Assembly: GCA_021464415.1 (NCBI GenBank)
Contig: CM038469.1
Span: 5,000,501-5,064,500, forward strand
Direction: 5' to 3'
Source: Lonicera japonica
Taxonomy: Eukaryota; Streptophyta; Magnoliopsida; Dipsacales; Caprifoliaceae
Length of the DNA: 64,000 nt
The notes beneath the pieces are model-generated. The model saw only the letters and a list, made by a program, of their open reading frames with translations. It made no database searches and was not told where the DNA came from. The translations under genes were made by a program, and so were the position numbers. Numbering within the stretch: the stretch's first letter is position 1; each line of letters opens with the position of its first letter. Shown piece after piece: positions 47,921-59,557 of this stretch.

Positions 47921-49804
47921 TGTAACACCCCCGCCTTAATTAGTATGATAACACTAGTAATTAAGACATGGACTGTCACTAACCCATCCTAGACTAGCTA
48001 AAGTAGGTCTAGTAAAAATAATGAAACAGCAAATCCATGAAAATCACATAGCATGGAATAAAGAATCTTGATACTCATGCTATGGGTGATAATATAAAAT
48101 AGGAGTGTAATATATATCTATACACATACATGTGATCCAAAAAGCATACAAACCATATCAACATGTATTACAAAATAAACAACAACTAAAGCTAGTCGTA
48201 GCTTGCCACATAAATATATGTATAACAAAAATGAGTCGGTATCAGAGTTCTTTACTTCGTTCCCGACCTAGTCGCTTCTTCAGTTTTATCCGTCTCCTGG
48301 ATACCTGGATTTGTTAAACAAAACAGGGTGAGCTCACAGCTCAGTAGGGGGAAAATAACAGGTAATATTATGTTTAAAATGTAATTAGCAGTTTAATCAC
48401 AAATCATGGCTTAACCGATAATGCATGTGCATATGCAGATTACCCCCCTGGTGTCAACCATTATACTGATAGAATACTGAAGCTGGACCGAATTATAATC
48501 ACGTTAATAGAATCGGCCTGACTGCCCCAGAGAATAAACTGAACTTGGTCATAATATAACATCATTCGGCCCATAAAAGATCATCATCACACCATAATAG
48601 AACTAAACCACACGTCGATCAATATCATATCACAGAATTACAAGTACTTTGCTGAGGTCTAAATTTTCGGGCTACTCACCGTTGGCTCTCAATAGCCGAC
48701 CTCATTGTTGTTCTACAAGGGTTTAAGGATTTTCAACTCAAAGGCACCAAACCCCACTTATTTTCACACCGACAAGCACCAATCAATAAATATTCCCTTC
48801 ATCATCGAAGTGCTAAGATATAATCATAATCGAATTCATCACAGAATCATATCACATCCAGAATAATACAATAGGCATAAGAAGCTTTTGGCACCATAAA
48901 TACGAGATATATGCCCACATGATAGGCCATAAGAATAGTCCGAGCTTGCCGAAAGATTTTAAAGAATCCGGTTAACACAATAACGATGCACAATATGCAT
49001 AACATGCTCACAAATGAACATTTGAAACAACTTATGCCATCTAACTATGACAAATCTCTATACACGTCCCTTGATGTATATAATTCATCAATTAATCAAT
49101 TTCATCAACATACAACATCTATACATCCAAGGGATATCTCATGTATATAAAGTATAATGGCATATCTTGCTTCAAATAACATGCTCATGGCTTTATAAAT
49201 CATAAAGTATCATCATATTCATTGTGTAATAATTCTTGAAACAAATACAATTAAAATATGATGATTTACATAGAATAAAACCATATTATTGGGTTTTAAA
49301 AAATAATTAAACCCCTATATCAAATCAACAAGCCAAAAGGGAGAGAATGAGATGAAAACAGAAACCTCGTTCGGTGAAATCCTAAAATTCCTACGTCATT
49401 GCGATCCTCACGTCGCGTAGAACAATTTCTCCTAAAGTCGAATCAAATTCCGGATTATAAATAAAGATGAAATCTAGAGAGAGAAAAAAGAAATAGCCTA
49501 ACCTCTAGTTTAGGGGTGAAAATGGAGGAAAAGTGGTGAAGAAATGGTTCTGGAATCATTAAAAATTGTGCAACCGACTGACCAACAGTCTCCTGTTCGC
49601 CTTCAACAGACGCCTCTTCAACAGTGAGGAAAAATGGATCCAAAACCATCCCAAACAGTTGCCTATTTCACACAACAGGCGCCTATTACACCCACAACTG
49701 CAAAAATGCAATCTAAAGCGTACAAAAATCATTTAACAACCATTTCCACACTAAACAGACTGAACCAAATATAATTTACATTAATACAAATACAGAGTGT
49801 TACA
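47921..49804. mobile_element. TGTAACAC...GTGTTACA element, 1.88 kb
   Basis: It begins TGTAACACCCCCG and ends GAGTGTTACA, so the termini are inverted repeats as well as TG...CA. The flanks GCTTC (47916-47920) and ACTTC (49805-49809) are a 5-bp duplication with one mismatch. No coding capacity. Best reading is a solo LTR or LARD of a Ty3/gypsy lineage, the same structural class as 31359-34707, but this is inference. Confidence 0.6.
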
Positions 49805-49809
49805 ACTTC

Positions 49810-50443
49810 TATTATTAGATACTAGTTATTAGATTTTTCAACTTGTTACAAAAGGGAGCATAAATATATATGACAACATAAGATTTTTTTAAGCAAACAT
49901 TAATTTGATGCCTCAAGTATTGCTTATTCGACTCCAAAAAATTGTTTAAGCCTGTCAGTGTGCTTATACAAGTTGGATGTTTTTATTGCCACAAATAAAA
50001 TTATACAAATTCTAGATTATTTTGGATAGATATGGACTTCAACATTTTTATAAACTATTCTAGATATAGAATGAAAATGTTTTAAGACATTTATTCATAC
50101 CTTTGATTGTTACATAATTTATTTACACTTGTAGAGATAATAGTGGTTCGTTAAAATAGTTTACCTATATAAAGAGGAACAAAATCCTAACCAATTGTTT
50201 ATATTGATAACTCAATCCAAATTTTAATAGAAAAACATCTCTCTATCAAGAAATAATAAACATTATATATTAGTATTTAGTAGTCAATTAACAAGTGTTT
50301 GTGGTTGGTTCACATATATAAATATATATAATATATAATAGGAAGTCGGTAAGTACACTATAATCATAAAAATGAACCTTCGCCGTAAAATGAACTTTTC
50401 AGTATTGTGGCTTAAGGTCTTTAGGAAGTTATTTTCTCTCGTT
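49810..50443. other. Intergenic AT-rich stretch
   Basis: No ORF, repeat or element recognised. Confidence 0.5.
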
Positions 50444-50615
50444 CATCTTCTCTTGTTCAATAAATTAGGATTAAGATCTTTACATTGAACATCTTAACAT
50501 AAACTCTAGAATGGCTTTAAATCAAATAGATCTTCTCTTGTTCAATAAATTAGGGTTAAGTTCTTTACATTGAACATCTTAACAAAAACTCTAGAATGGC
50601 TTTAAATCAAAAAGG
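50444..50615. repeat. 86-bp tandem duplication
   Basis: Two units beginning atcttctcttgttcaataaa at 50444 and 50530, nearly identical. Confidence 0.92.
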
Positions 50616-50681
50616 TCAACAAGATTATTGGATATACATTGCTTGCGCCTGTTAATAAAGGGTCAGAAACCCTAATACCTT

Positions 50682-50803
50682 AGAAAAGGTGAAGCTGGAG
50701 AAGAGGGAATGTGGGGATAGTATAGTACGAGGAGGAAGGTCAAGAAAAGGTGATGCCGGAGAAGATGGAATGTGGGGATAGTGTAGTACGAGGAGGAAGG
50801 TCT
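50682..50803. repeat. 61-bp tandem duplication
   Basis: Two units beginning agaaaaggtga at 50682 and 50743, each purine-rich and ending gaggaggaagg. The second unit overlaps the left arm of the hairpin that follows. Confidence 0.92.
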
Positions 50804-51105
50804 AGAACCAAGAAGCCCATAATACTTGGTAGTTCAAAGGATAAAAAACTCTTCATATAAGTCTAGCAGTGCCATAAATTTCTCTTCACATTGTTCCACA
50901 CACCTGATTATTCTTCATTCTCTTTCTTTTTCATCTTCATTGATCAAAGAAAATGAAAAAGTTGAAGAAATCGAAGAACGACCAGGTGTGTATAACAATG
51001 TGAAGAGAAATTTGTGGCACCGGTGAACTTCTAAGAAGAGATTCTTATCTTGAACCATAAGTATTATGGGCTTCCTGGTTCTAGATCTTCCTACTCGTAT
51101 TACAC
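50781..51105. repeat. Long inverted repeat, arms about 163 bp, almost no loop
   Basis: The arms meet at a TGATCA centre (50941-50946). Left-arm phrases such as tctagaaccaagaagcccat and aaatttctcttcacattgtt reappear as reverse complements on the right. By eye roughly 75-80 percent of positions pair over the whole length. Short ORFs within it are by-products. The structure resembles an inverted-duplication hairpin of the kind that can yield small RNAs, but no promoter was identified. Confidence 0.9.
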
Positions 51106-51589
51106 GCAAGCCAGAGAAATGGTGGCACAAGCAACCCATGTGCATTGAGTAACATATTTAAAATAAAATTGTATAAACCTTCAATCCGTAATGCCCATAG
51201 TAATACATTAAAATTTGGGGTTTTCTTTTTAACATAAAAATATTAAAAATATTATGTCTTTTAGCCTAACCTCTTTTGAAAAATTAAAGAATGATGAAAA
51301 ATAGACGATAATTATTAATTATTTTTATCTTTTATTGATTTTAATGTGTTTTTAATTTTTCCGGTTTTAACCTCATTTGAGTTTTTCAATAGATAATTAA
51401 ATTATCTTTAAATTTATCTATCCCTAAAATTTATGTACATTCTGAACTTTTAAACTGACCAAATTTATTTGTTTTACTTTATCCATACATTAATTTCATT
51501 TTAAATTACTTATATTGTTGGCAAAAAGTTAATTAATCATTAGATCACATGCACACGCGATGCATGTGCTACTCGAAAATACCTAATTC
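51106..51589. other. AT-rich spacer
   Basis: Nothing recognised apart from T-rich low-complexity stretches. Confidence 0.5.
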
Positions 51590-52150
51590 AAACGAAAATG
51601 TAAAACAAAGATGTTAAGTGGTCTAGTAGTTATGTGGCATATTACTTTGTCAAATGTCTAAAAGAATAGACCACATGGCAATTCAAAAATCTTCATGGCA
51701 TTTGAAATTGCTCTTGTCTTTATATAATACTATATATATATATCATAGTGAAATTTTAAAGATGAGTCACCTCCTCATGTTTTCAATTCTAGAAATGAAA
51801 CTATTATATTCTTGTTGTTGGCTGGTGCCAAGGAGGGGAATTTAAGCACATGAAATTCACTTGAATTGCGCTATTTTAAAAGGGCGATAATCTCTTTTAT
51901 GAGGATCGAAGGCATAACTTTGTTATGAAGACCTTCGCCTCGTGAAGTTGGTCAATATATTTAATTCAAATGAAAATGTAAAACAAAGATGTTAAATGGT
52001 TGAGTGGTAAGGTGGTAGATTACTTTGTCAAAGATTTAAGGTTTGAATTTTCTTGCAAGAATATTTTTTTATAAAAAAAGAGACCACGGTGGTAAAATAG
52101 GCAATTCAGAAGTCTGACACAGTTTCATGGCAGTTAAAATTAGTATTGGC
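51590..52150. repeat. Two direct copies of a SINE-like sequence
   Basis: A sequence beginning aatgtaaaacaaagatgtta occurs at about 51597 and 51975. The second copy contains TGGTTGAGTGG (fits a Pol III A box) and, about 40 bp later, GGTTTGAATTTTC (similar to a B box). Both copies share 'tttcatggca' and 'ggctttatataat'-type 3' parts. Probably tRNA-derived SINE remnants. Confidence 0.45.
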
Positions 52151-52580
52151 TTTATATAATAATATAGATGAAGCAGATAAATAACTTTTTATTAATTAGA
52201 TATATACATCAGTGACAAACGTGTCAAAATTAATAGACATAATTCTATCAAAAAGTACTTATTTCTAGCATATTGCCATTAAGACAAAGAAATACTTACT
52301 AATTTACAACCCCTTATTTTGTCACTAAACATTTTGAAAAATTTTGCCAATATTAAAACAAATCTTTAGGGTGCTTGTAAAAGCACCCTGATATTTCAAA
52401 TTAAACACCATTTTTACAAAAAAAAAGTAAGGGCAATTGGACATAAGGGCTCATTTTAATAATAATATAATTATAAAGGACATTTAAAAATTAGACATGT
52501 AAATTAAGGACACTGTACAAAAAAGACACTAATACCCTTTCTTTATAACATCTCACATCTAATTATGACACTATCAGCAA

Positions 52581-53104
52581 CCAGAAGGTGCTAAATGCAT
52601 TTAGCACCTTTTGGACAGCAATCAAAAGGTGTTAAATGCACTCCAGAAGGTGCTAAATGCATTTAGCACCACCTGGACAGCAACCAGAAGGTGCTAAATG
52701 CATTTAGCACCTTTTAGATAGCAATAAAAAGGTGTTGAATATGCTCCAGAAGGTGCTAAATGCATTTAGCACTTTCTGGACAGCAATCAAAAGGTGTTAA
52801 ATGTGCTCCAGAAGGTGCTAAATGCATTTAGCAACACCTCGACAGCAACCAAAAGGTGCTAAATGCATTTAGCACCTTTTGGACAGCAATCAAAAGGTGC
52901 TAAGTATGCTCCAGAAGGTGCTAAATGCATTTAGCACCACCTGGACAGCAACCAAAAGGTGCTAAATGCATTTAGCACCTTCTGGATAGCAATCAAAAGA
53001 TGCTAAATGCGCTCCAGAAGGTGCTAAATGCGCTCCAGAAGGTGCTAAATGCATTTAGCACCGCTTGAATAACAACCAAAATGTGCTAAAATAATTTTAG
53101 CACC
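52581..53104. repeat. Minisatellite of nine short palindromes
   Basis: Nine occurrences of a 22-bp palindrome, GGTGCTAAATG followed by its reverse complement, most of them perfect, at irregular spacing of about 41-62 bp. They are separated by 'gacagcaaccaaaag' or 'gcgctccagaa' linkers. Two alternating linker types make a higher-order unit of about 103-107 bp. A tenth, diverged palindrome (tgctaaaataattttagca) closes the array at 53084-53102. Confidence 0.95.
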
Positions 53105-53128
53105 ATTACAAAATATAGAATAACAAAA

Positions 53129-53527
53129 TTGATGAGATCAACATCCACTCTATTTATATACATGTACATATATATATGGATCGACGTAGGGATCGTAAAA
53201 AAAAAAGTTACGATCAGAATTTATTTTTTTCAATATCCCGCTGGGCTGTTGAAATTGGTCGATTTTGATAACAAAACGACCTCTGATCGTCTTTATTTTC
53301 ACGATGATATAGTAACTTGGTCTTCTGAACAACATATTCGAAAATCAGCTAGATCCAATGGTTCAATCAAAAGTTATATCTGTTTTATGACTACCTCTGC
53401 AAAAAAAGAAGAAGATGAGAACGGTGCTCCGATCTTCTCGGCGAAACGATCAAAAAGTCAAGTGGTGGTGGTGGTGGAGGAGGAAGTGAGATCGTTGGTC
53501 GAAGCTAAAGTTGGTTTATTGATTTGA
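53129..53527 (+). other. Unassigned ORF next to the palindromic array
   Basis: A 132-codon frame with a TA-repeat-derived hydrophobic N-terminus and an uncharacterised body containing KKEEDENGAPIFSAKRSKSQ and a Val/Glu run from GTG/GAG repeats. No domain recognised. It may be a captured gene fragment inside a larger element (about 52370-53770) whose ends I cannot define. Low confidence that it is expressed. Confidence 0.25.
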
Positions 53528-55786
53528 GAGAGAGAGAGAGCAATGTATTTGATTTTAAAGAGAGAGAAGAGAGAAGAAGTGAGAACTAAAGAGAGAGTGT
53601 TTTGTTATTTTTAACATTAACTTAAACTAATTAGGGGTATATTTGTCCATCAACATTTATCATTTTCCTTAAAATATATTAATATTATGAAAAGTGTCCT
53701 TATTATAAAACCAAATTATGAAATTAGTACTACTTTTCTTTATTAAACATGAGTCCGTCCTTAGAGTTATAAAACATTACGGAGCGAGGCCCTGTAACCC
53801 ATTATCTCAAAAAAGTAATACATATAGTTAGGATTTGTGTTTTGAGGGCACCCCAAATATCTCAATTCAACCCACGACTTTCTCTCTTTGCTTCATCGAC
53901 ATCTTCTTGCATCTTTTTTTCGTTAATTCAACACAACTTCAACATAAGGCAAGACATTCTTCCTTACTTCTTTGCATTATATATATGTGTGTGTGTGTGT
54001 GTGTGGTGTCGTGTATTCATAGTGCTTTATACTGAGTATATGTTTGATTTTGCTATTGGGTTTAAATGTGCATTGGAGTAGAATATTTAGAACCTATTTA
54101 AGTGTATGATAATATAATATACATGAGCATATAAACAATGCAGATAAGGTATTTGATCAATTGCCCCAACCAATTTAAGTGTATTTGTTTGTGTTTGATT
54201 TTGTTGTTGAGTTTGGTTGTGCATTGTGTATTTTTGTTATGTATTTTTTGTTATCTCATATACTCCAAAACTAGTGGATTTACTTAATGTGAAAAACATA
54301 AGCTATACAATTAAAAATAATAATTCACCTCCTTTAACATTGCAACATTAATTAAACACTTGTAATATATTGAACAGTCAACAATATCTTATGCAATATG
54401 GAATATGTGAGAGCTAGATTTTGAAAATGTCCCCCTGCAGTTGACGAAGTCTGAATATGGAGGTGTTGTTTTAACAAATGGGTCTAGTAAAGCACACTGA
54501 CATTAAGCAAATTTTGACACCAAGCTTTGTTAGATATATGAATTATATATTCTTTATATATAGCTGCAAAAATAATCTTGTTAATTATAGGTCAATTTCG
54601 AAATAGTGGGTTAACCCGAACCAAGACATGTTTAGTTTGCGAATTAAGCGTGTCTAACTAGAAATTAATCCAAACATGTTTATGCTTGACCCAAACCTGC
54701 TAACTTCATGTCGAGTTTATGTTGGGTTGATGTGTCGTGTCAAATATCGCAAGCCCTACTTTCTGATAACCATACATTACGTTTTTAAAATAATACCACA
54801 TGAATGTATGTTTCTTCCATGGCTTAATACCACTATTGTTGCCAATTATATTTAAACTCTTGATTTTAAAACACGTGTGGAAGTTTGTGATCAAAATGGT
54901 GTTGCCACCATTTGCCATCCCATGAATTACATGTTTTCATATATCACCAAGGCACGTTACTCAACTTTGGCCGGTCGATTTTCTGTATAATGCAGCAAAC
55001 ATATATATTAACACGCATATATTGACTGGTAATAGTTTCCAAGAATCTGAGAAACATGCAAACAGCAATGATTGGGACTTTAGGCTTAGTAACTAGTTGT
55101 GTTTGCCATCAAAATGGTGAATGCTTTTATTTTGGGGGAGGTTTTGGCCTCGGTACATTTTAATCATTGTACAATGCTAAGTGATCATATTACTTCACTA
55201 TCCCTTATTTTCCTTTTACGTTGTTAAGCGCTCCTTGCACTACAACTTGAATTTATTCGTTTCCTTTTGGTATAATAGAAAAATTTATTTGAACTATATG
55301 CAATCACGTGTATATTTTATTTGAACTCTGCTTGCCTACGATCCATAGCATTCGGTTATATATATACATATATTTTAGAGAAACATTTGGTTATATGGAA
55401 AAGAAAATGAAGTTTACGTACTTCCTTTTTCTTTCTTTTTTTTTCTATTATTCCTTATTTCATCATTCTAACTTCTCTACATAGCAAGTTCTATTTGGCC
55501 TTTCTGCCGCAGTGGATCTTAGTTCGCTTACAAAAGATATTTTATCATTATTATCTCCAGAAAAAAGTGGAATTGTTCTGACAGTTGCTTCTTTTGAGTA
55601 CAAGTTAAGAGCTACGGTAGGTGTCCCTATGTTTTGTATGTTGATCTATAACCTTCATTTTGTATTTGAAAATATATAATTACAGAAAATCTAAGCAAAC
55701 TTAACAGTAAAAGTACAATGAGGAAAAAAATTACTCAAAGAGGGGTGGGTGCTAAGAATAGTAATTATTTTATGTACATATATATA
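53528..55786. other. Intergenic stretch with GA and GT microsatellites
   Basis: GA-rich tract at about 53526-53600 and a GT repeat at 53987-54005. ORFs overlapping these repeats are artefacts. Nothing else recognised. Confidence 0.5.
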
Positions 55787-56919
55787 GGGTACATTTCTCC
55801 TACGGACTCAATCCGCACGGATTGAGTCCAAAACCGTGAAAGCCCCACGAAAAATATGCTAGCTCCTTTTTTATTTTAACTTATCCCCATTTCCAAACAG
55901 TCACCAATTAAAACTTTAAAAGATAAAAAAGAGATTCCTCTCTAGTTCCTACGCAGTCCTCTCATTCTACACAGTCCAGCACTCCAACCTCCTCTCAAAC
56001 TTCATCTCTGGCCACCACCTCCACCACCATCTCTGGTCACTGCTGGCTCCATCTCCACGTATTTTCTCTCTGTAAACCCTCCACCCGCCCCCTCCCTAAT
56101 CGGTTTCATAGACCCATTAAAGTAAATCAAAAGCCCATTTACATACTCATTTCAATTTCTTCATGTCTGCTCTTACCCAATTTCTTGAACAAAACCGTCA
56201 ACAAGAAAATGAGAAGGAACTAAGATCTTTAACATCTTTCTCTCTCTAAATTTCTATTTCATTGAATGAAAGTAAAATCATGATTGTTAATCTTCAGATT
56301 TGAAACTCCATAAAATCTAAAACTAAATTTCTTTCTATATTTCTAAAATTAATACCTAGAGAAGTCTTCATTTGTCCATCTCTTGTAACACAAATCTTCA
56401 TTGCTTAATTTAAAATACATATATATTTATATAAGAATTCCATTGTTCAATTTGAATGAAATACACAATATATAATGTGTGGACACAATCTCTGTGCTCT
56501 TCCTCCACGGCTGAGCTTGATTTGGAAAAATCTAACCTTGGACACACTCAAATCATGGTTAGATCCAATTCGATTTTGATTTCATGTCCATATTGGTTTT
56601 CAGTTTCAATTTTCCTTCGAGATGCGTTTTGGATTTTCTTTTCGAGATCAAGGCAACATTTAGATCTCGGTTATAATAAAATTTTGCAAGGATTCAATGA
56701 TATGGGTTACACAGAGAGAAAAAGATAGAGAGATGAACTGCAGAGAGAGAGCACTGAGCTTCAACCGTGTTTTTCTTTTGTTTTTTCAGTATTAATCAAT
56801 GGCTGTTTGGAAACAGGGATAGGTTAAAACAAAAAAAAACGGGCAGCATATTTTTGGTGGGGCCTCCGGGGTTTTGGACTCAATCCGTGCGGATTGAGTC
56901 CGTGGGAGAAATGTGCCCC
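55787..56919. mobile_element. MULE-like non-autonomous element, 1133 bp, long TIRs
   Basis: The termini are GGGTACATTTCTCC and GGAGAAATGTGCCCC. The inverted repeat continues imperfectly for about 115 bp on each side. Each TIR contains an internal palindrome: GGACTCAATCCG, a CA or TG centre, then its complement. The flanks read ATATATATA on both sides, consistent with a 9-bp Mutator-type duplication though low complexity. The 90-codon ORF inside (56456-56728) shows no transposase features. Confidence 0.85.
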
Positions 56920-57379
56920 ATATATATATATATATAAAAGTACGAATAACTTAAGTGTTTTTCCTCTTTTTTTTTGTAAAGAAAAATATGGCCTTTCATT
57001 GTAAACAAAAAATTTTAAGATTTACATTAAATAAAACTATAGAACTCAATATATTTTTATATTACTATTGCTATTCCAATTAAATTTAAACTCTACTTAT
57101 TTGGCAAAAAAATTTAAATAAAGATTTTTAAGGCTTGGTAAGCTAATTAAGATTCTAGTTGTCAAAGTTAACTATGATTCAGTAATGACATCAAAGTTAT
57201 TGCTTCTAATGGGATTTATGTATGCTATCAATTGAACTTGATCGGTTACAAAATAAGAAAAAGAGAATAGCGGCTGGCAAAAAACTCCACCTTTCATTCA
57301 TTTAAGAAAATCTTTACAAATGGAAGGACTTCAAGGCCTAAGAATTACATTACAAAAAGATAAAAAAAAAAAAGCTTAG
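56920..57379. other. AT-rich spacer and probable 3' flank of gag-like gene
   Basis: No gene. The part near 57270-57380 would be the 3' untranslated region of the minus-strand gag-like sequence. Confidence 0.4.
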
Positions 57380-57690
57380 GCCTTCTTGGGGAACTTCCCA
57401 CTCCCCATCCTCATCTTCTTCTAAAGCCTTGGACACTTCTTCTTTAACCTCGGTTGTTTTCAAGGAAAAAGATACCAGGAGAGCAGAGGACAACCTTTAT
57501 ATAAAGCTCATGGTTGTTCGGCAAACCGGCATTGTCCAAGTCAAATTTGTATCCGGTTCTGTAGATCTTGTCTTTCAGCTCGGACACCTCATCAGTAGAA
57601 GCAGTGATGGCCTTATCATAGCCATCATCCTTTGCTTGCATAAGGGCATCATGATGTACAAGAAATTGGTACATTGTAACCCACTACTAT
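57380..57690 (-). pseudogene. C-terminal part of a gag-like coiled-coil protein
   Basis: The minus strand from about 57674 reads hydrophilic, charged sequence ending in an acidic tail (KALEEDEDGEWEVP after a frameshift near 57450). It resembles the C-terminal part of gag-like proteins of plant retroelements such as TR-GAG or LARD types. The N-terminal part appears to be at 62960-64000 on the same strand, so the gene was split by later insertions. Family assignment is tentative. Confidence 0.4.
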
Positions 57691-57954
57691 ATACTTTGGA
57701 AAGCGTATATTTTTATATTTACTATGTTTTAAGTGTTTTTCAAGTGCTTAGAATTAAATGGAGAAAGTTGGCTTTTGAACGAAATAATTTGAAGTTAAAA
57801 CGGAAAAATTATGGTGAAAAGAAAATTTGTGAAGAAAATGGGAAAGCTAGGCATTTTGGATTCAAAAGAAAAAGAAGTAAATTACTTACACAAGGAAGGT
57901 TCTAGCATAGTTAGTCAGTGCATCAATTATTTACATGTTGGACTTGAGTTCAAC

Positions 57955-58040
57955 TCCTGGCAAGCTCAAATCAATTAAGACAACAAACCAAGCTCACTCC
58001 TCCAGCCTATTGCCAGCGGGTTATAATACATATGTTTGGC
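57955..58040. repeat. Interspersed repeat unit, copy a
   Basis: The unit 'caagctcaaatcaattaaga ... agcctattgc.agcgggttat.atacat' also occurs at about 62432-62485 (partial) and 62519-62605. It is the sequence into which the 4.3-kb hAT inserted. Confidence 0.85.
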
Positions 58041-58161
58041 CAGTGTTCTAAAAATAAGGCTAATCCTTTGTCTTTAGGGGCCGTTCCCCCTCCCCTTTTT
58101 CTTTAAAACGACGTAGTTTCATTAAAAAAAACCACATTTAAGCCGTTATCCTTATTCAGTC

Positions 58162-59129
58162 TATTGAAAAGTATGATATATATTTTTGGCCTACTACTTA
58201 ACAGCTTAAGCTTTTGGGTGAGATGGTTACTAACAGTGGCGGATCCAGAAAATTTTCTTCCGGGGGTCAACGTATAAAGGTGAAAAAAAATTACGCAAAA
58301 TATACTCATTAAAATGAAACGATAATATTATAATTCATAATTCATCCAGAAAATAAGTACATGATTATACAAGCGCAGGGCCTAGCATGTCTTGCGATAA
58401 TGCAAAGAGAATAACATTTCAATATAAAGACCGAAATGATCGAATAAGGAAAAATAGCGGGCGAAACATAATTGTAAAAGCAAAAAATAAGCCAGGACGG
58501 CCTTCGATTAAAAATAATAATAATAATAATAAAAGAAAAATACAATAGAGAGTTAATTAATGAATATACCTTAATAATAAAAGAAAATAAGCCTGTTTTT
58601 TTTTTTTTTTTTTTTTTTTAATGTGACAAAACGACGTCGTTTTACGTTGGGCGAATTAAAAAAAAAAGATGCGCGCGCGCGCGCGCCAGCACTGCGCGCT
58701 GCGCCTTTACCCCAGCACAAAAGTTGCCCCATTCAGGCATTTCGTCGAGCACCTTGCGGGGGTCAACTTGGGCAGCTCTAATGGATGATTTCTGAGGTTG
58801 CGGGGGTCAATTGACCACCCTTGCTCCTCTGTGGATCCGCCCCTGGTTACTAACATGGTATCAGAGGTCAGGTTCTGCAAGGTTTCGGGTTCGAATTCTC
58901 CTACTTGCATTTGTTTCCTCCTTTGTATTTGTGCAATATGCATGTTGTTGTTTGTGCGCGAAGTGCACCTTTGGTTTGGCCAGTTTGGCCTTTGGTTTCG
59001 TTTGTCTATCCACGTTCGAGTGGCTCGCACGTGAGGGGGAGTGTTGAAGAGTATAATATACATTGTTGGCCCACTACTTAACAGCTTAAGCTTTTGCGTG
59101 AAATGGTTACTAATAGATGGTTACTAACA
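58162..59129 (+). mobile_element. TRIM retrotransposon, interrupted
   Basis: The LTRs are short direct repeats, 58162-58233 (completed by 'ca' at 58854-58855) and 59042-59129. Both contain cactacttaacagcttaagc-type sequence. Directly after the left LTR is TGGTATCAGAG (58856-58866), the primer-binding site matching initiator-Met tRNA as in many plant TRIMs. Just before the right LTR is the polypurine tract TGAGGGGGAG. The internal domain is about 190 bp with no gene. The right LTR has a small internal duplication (ggttactaatagatggttactaa). A hAT MITE interrupts the element. Confidence 0.85.
58234..58845. mobile_element. hAT-like MITE, 612 bp, inside the TRIM
   Basis: It begins CAGTGGCGGATCCA and ends TGGATCCGCCCCTG, flanked by a perfect 8-bp duplication GTTACTAA (58226-58233 and 58846-58853). 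No transposase. It contains a GCGC run near 58671-58686 and a palindromic AAACGACGTCGTTT near 58628. Confidence 0.95.
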
Positions 59130-59557
59130 GGACCTTATGCTTCGTTCTCCTCATCCTCCCCTCTCAATCTCCGATCTCCATCTCCTCTCCTCACCATCCA
59201 CACAGCGCCGTCAAGCCCTACTTTCTGTCTGTCCACAGTCCACAGTGGCACAGTTAAGCCCTAAGGACTAAGGTTAGTTATCTTTTGTTTTTTTTAAATA
59301 TTGTTATTTGATATCAAAGTTGTTAGTTTGAGATGTTATAAATCATTTTGACACTTGTTTAATATATTATTAGGTTAAAAATACTAAATTTCATAAATAA
59401 AAATTAAATTAAATTTGAGTATTGTGTGTAGCAAATTTCGTAAAAAATGAAAATACCAAATTTCGTAAAAAAATACCACATTTTTTAATCCATACATTGT
59501 TTTATTTATGTATGGAAGTATGTTATTAGGTTATAAAATTGTTATTGTTTGTGTAGC

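Noticed and set aside
52581..53104. Regularly spaced palindromes resemble a CRISPR array
   Set aside because: Spacers are nearly identical to one another, spacing is irregular, no cas genes are present and the sequence is a plant genome.
53842..54081. Small ORFs with Cys/Val runs
   Set aside because: They are translations of a GT microsatellite.
56456..56728. 90-codon ORF inside the MULE-like element
   Set aside because: No transposase motif. It could be a captured fragment but has no recognisable similarity.
57429..57905. 158-codon plus-strand ORF
   Set aside because: Its first half is antisense to the gag-like minus-strand frame and the second half is Lys-rich low-complexity sequence.
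58856..58910. A tRNA gene, because of TGGTATCAGAG and GGTTCGAATTC
   Set aside because: It is the primer-binding site and adjacent internal domain of a TRIM, and no cloverleaf can be completed.
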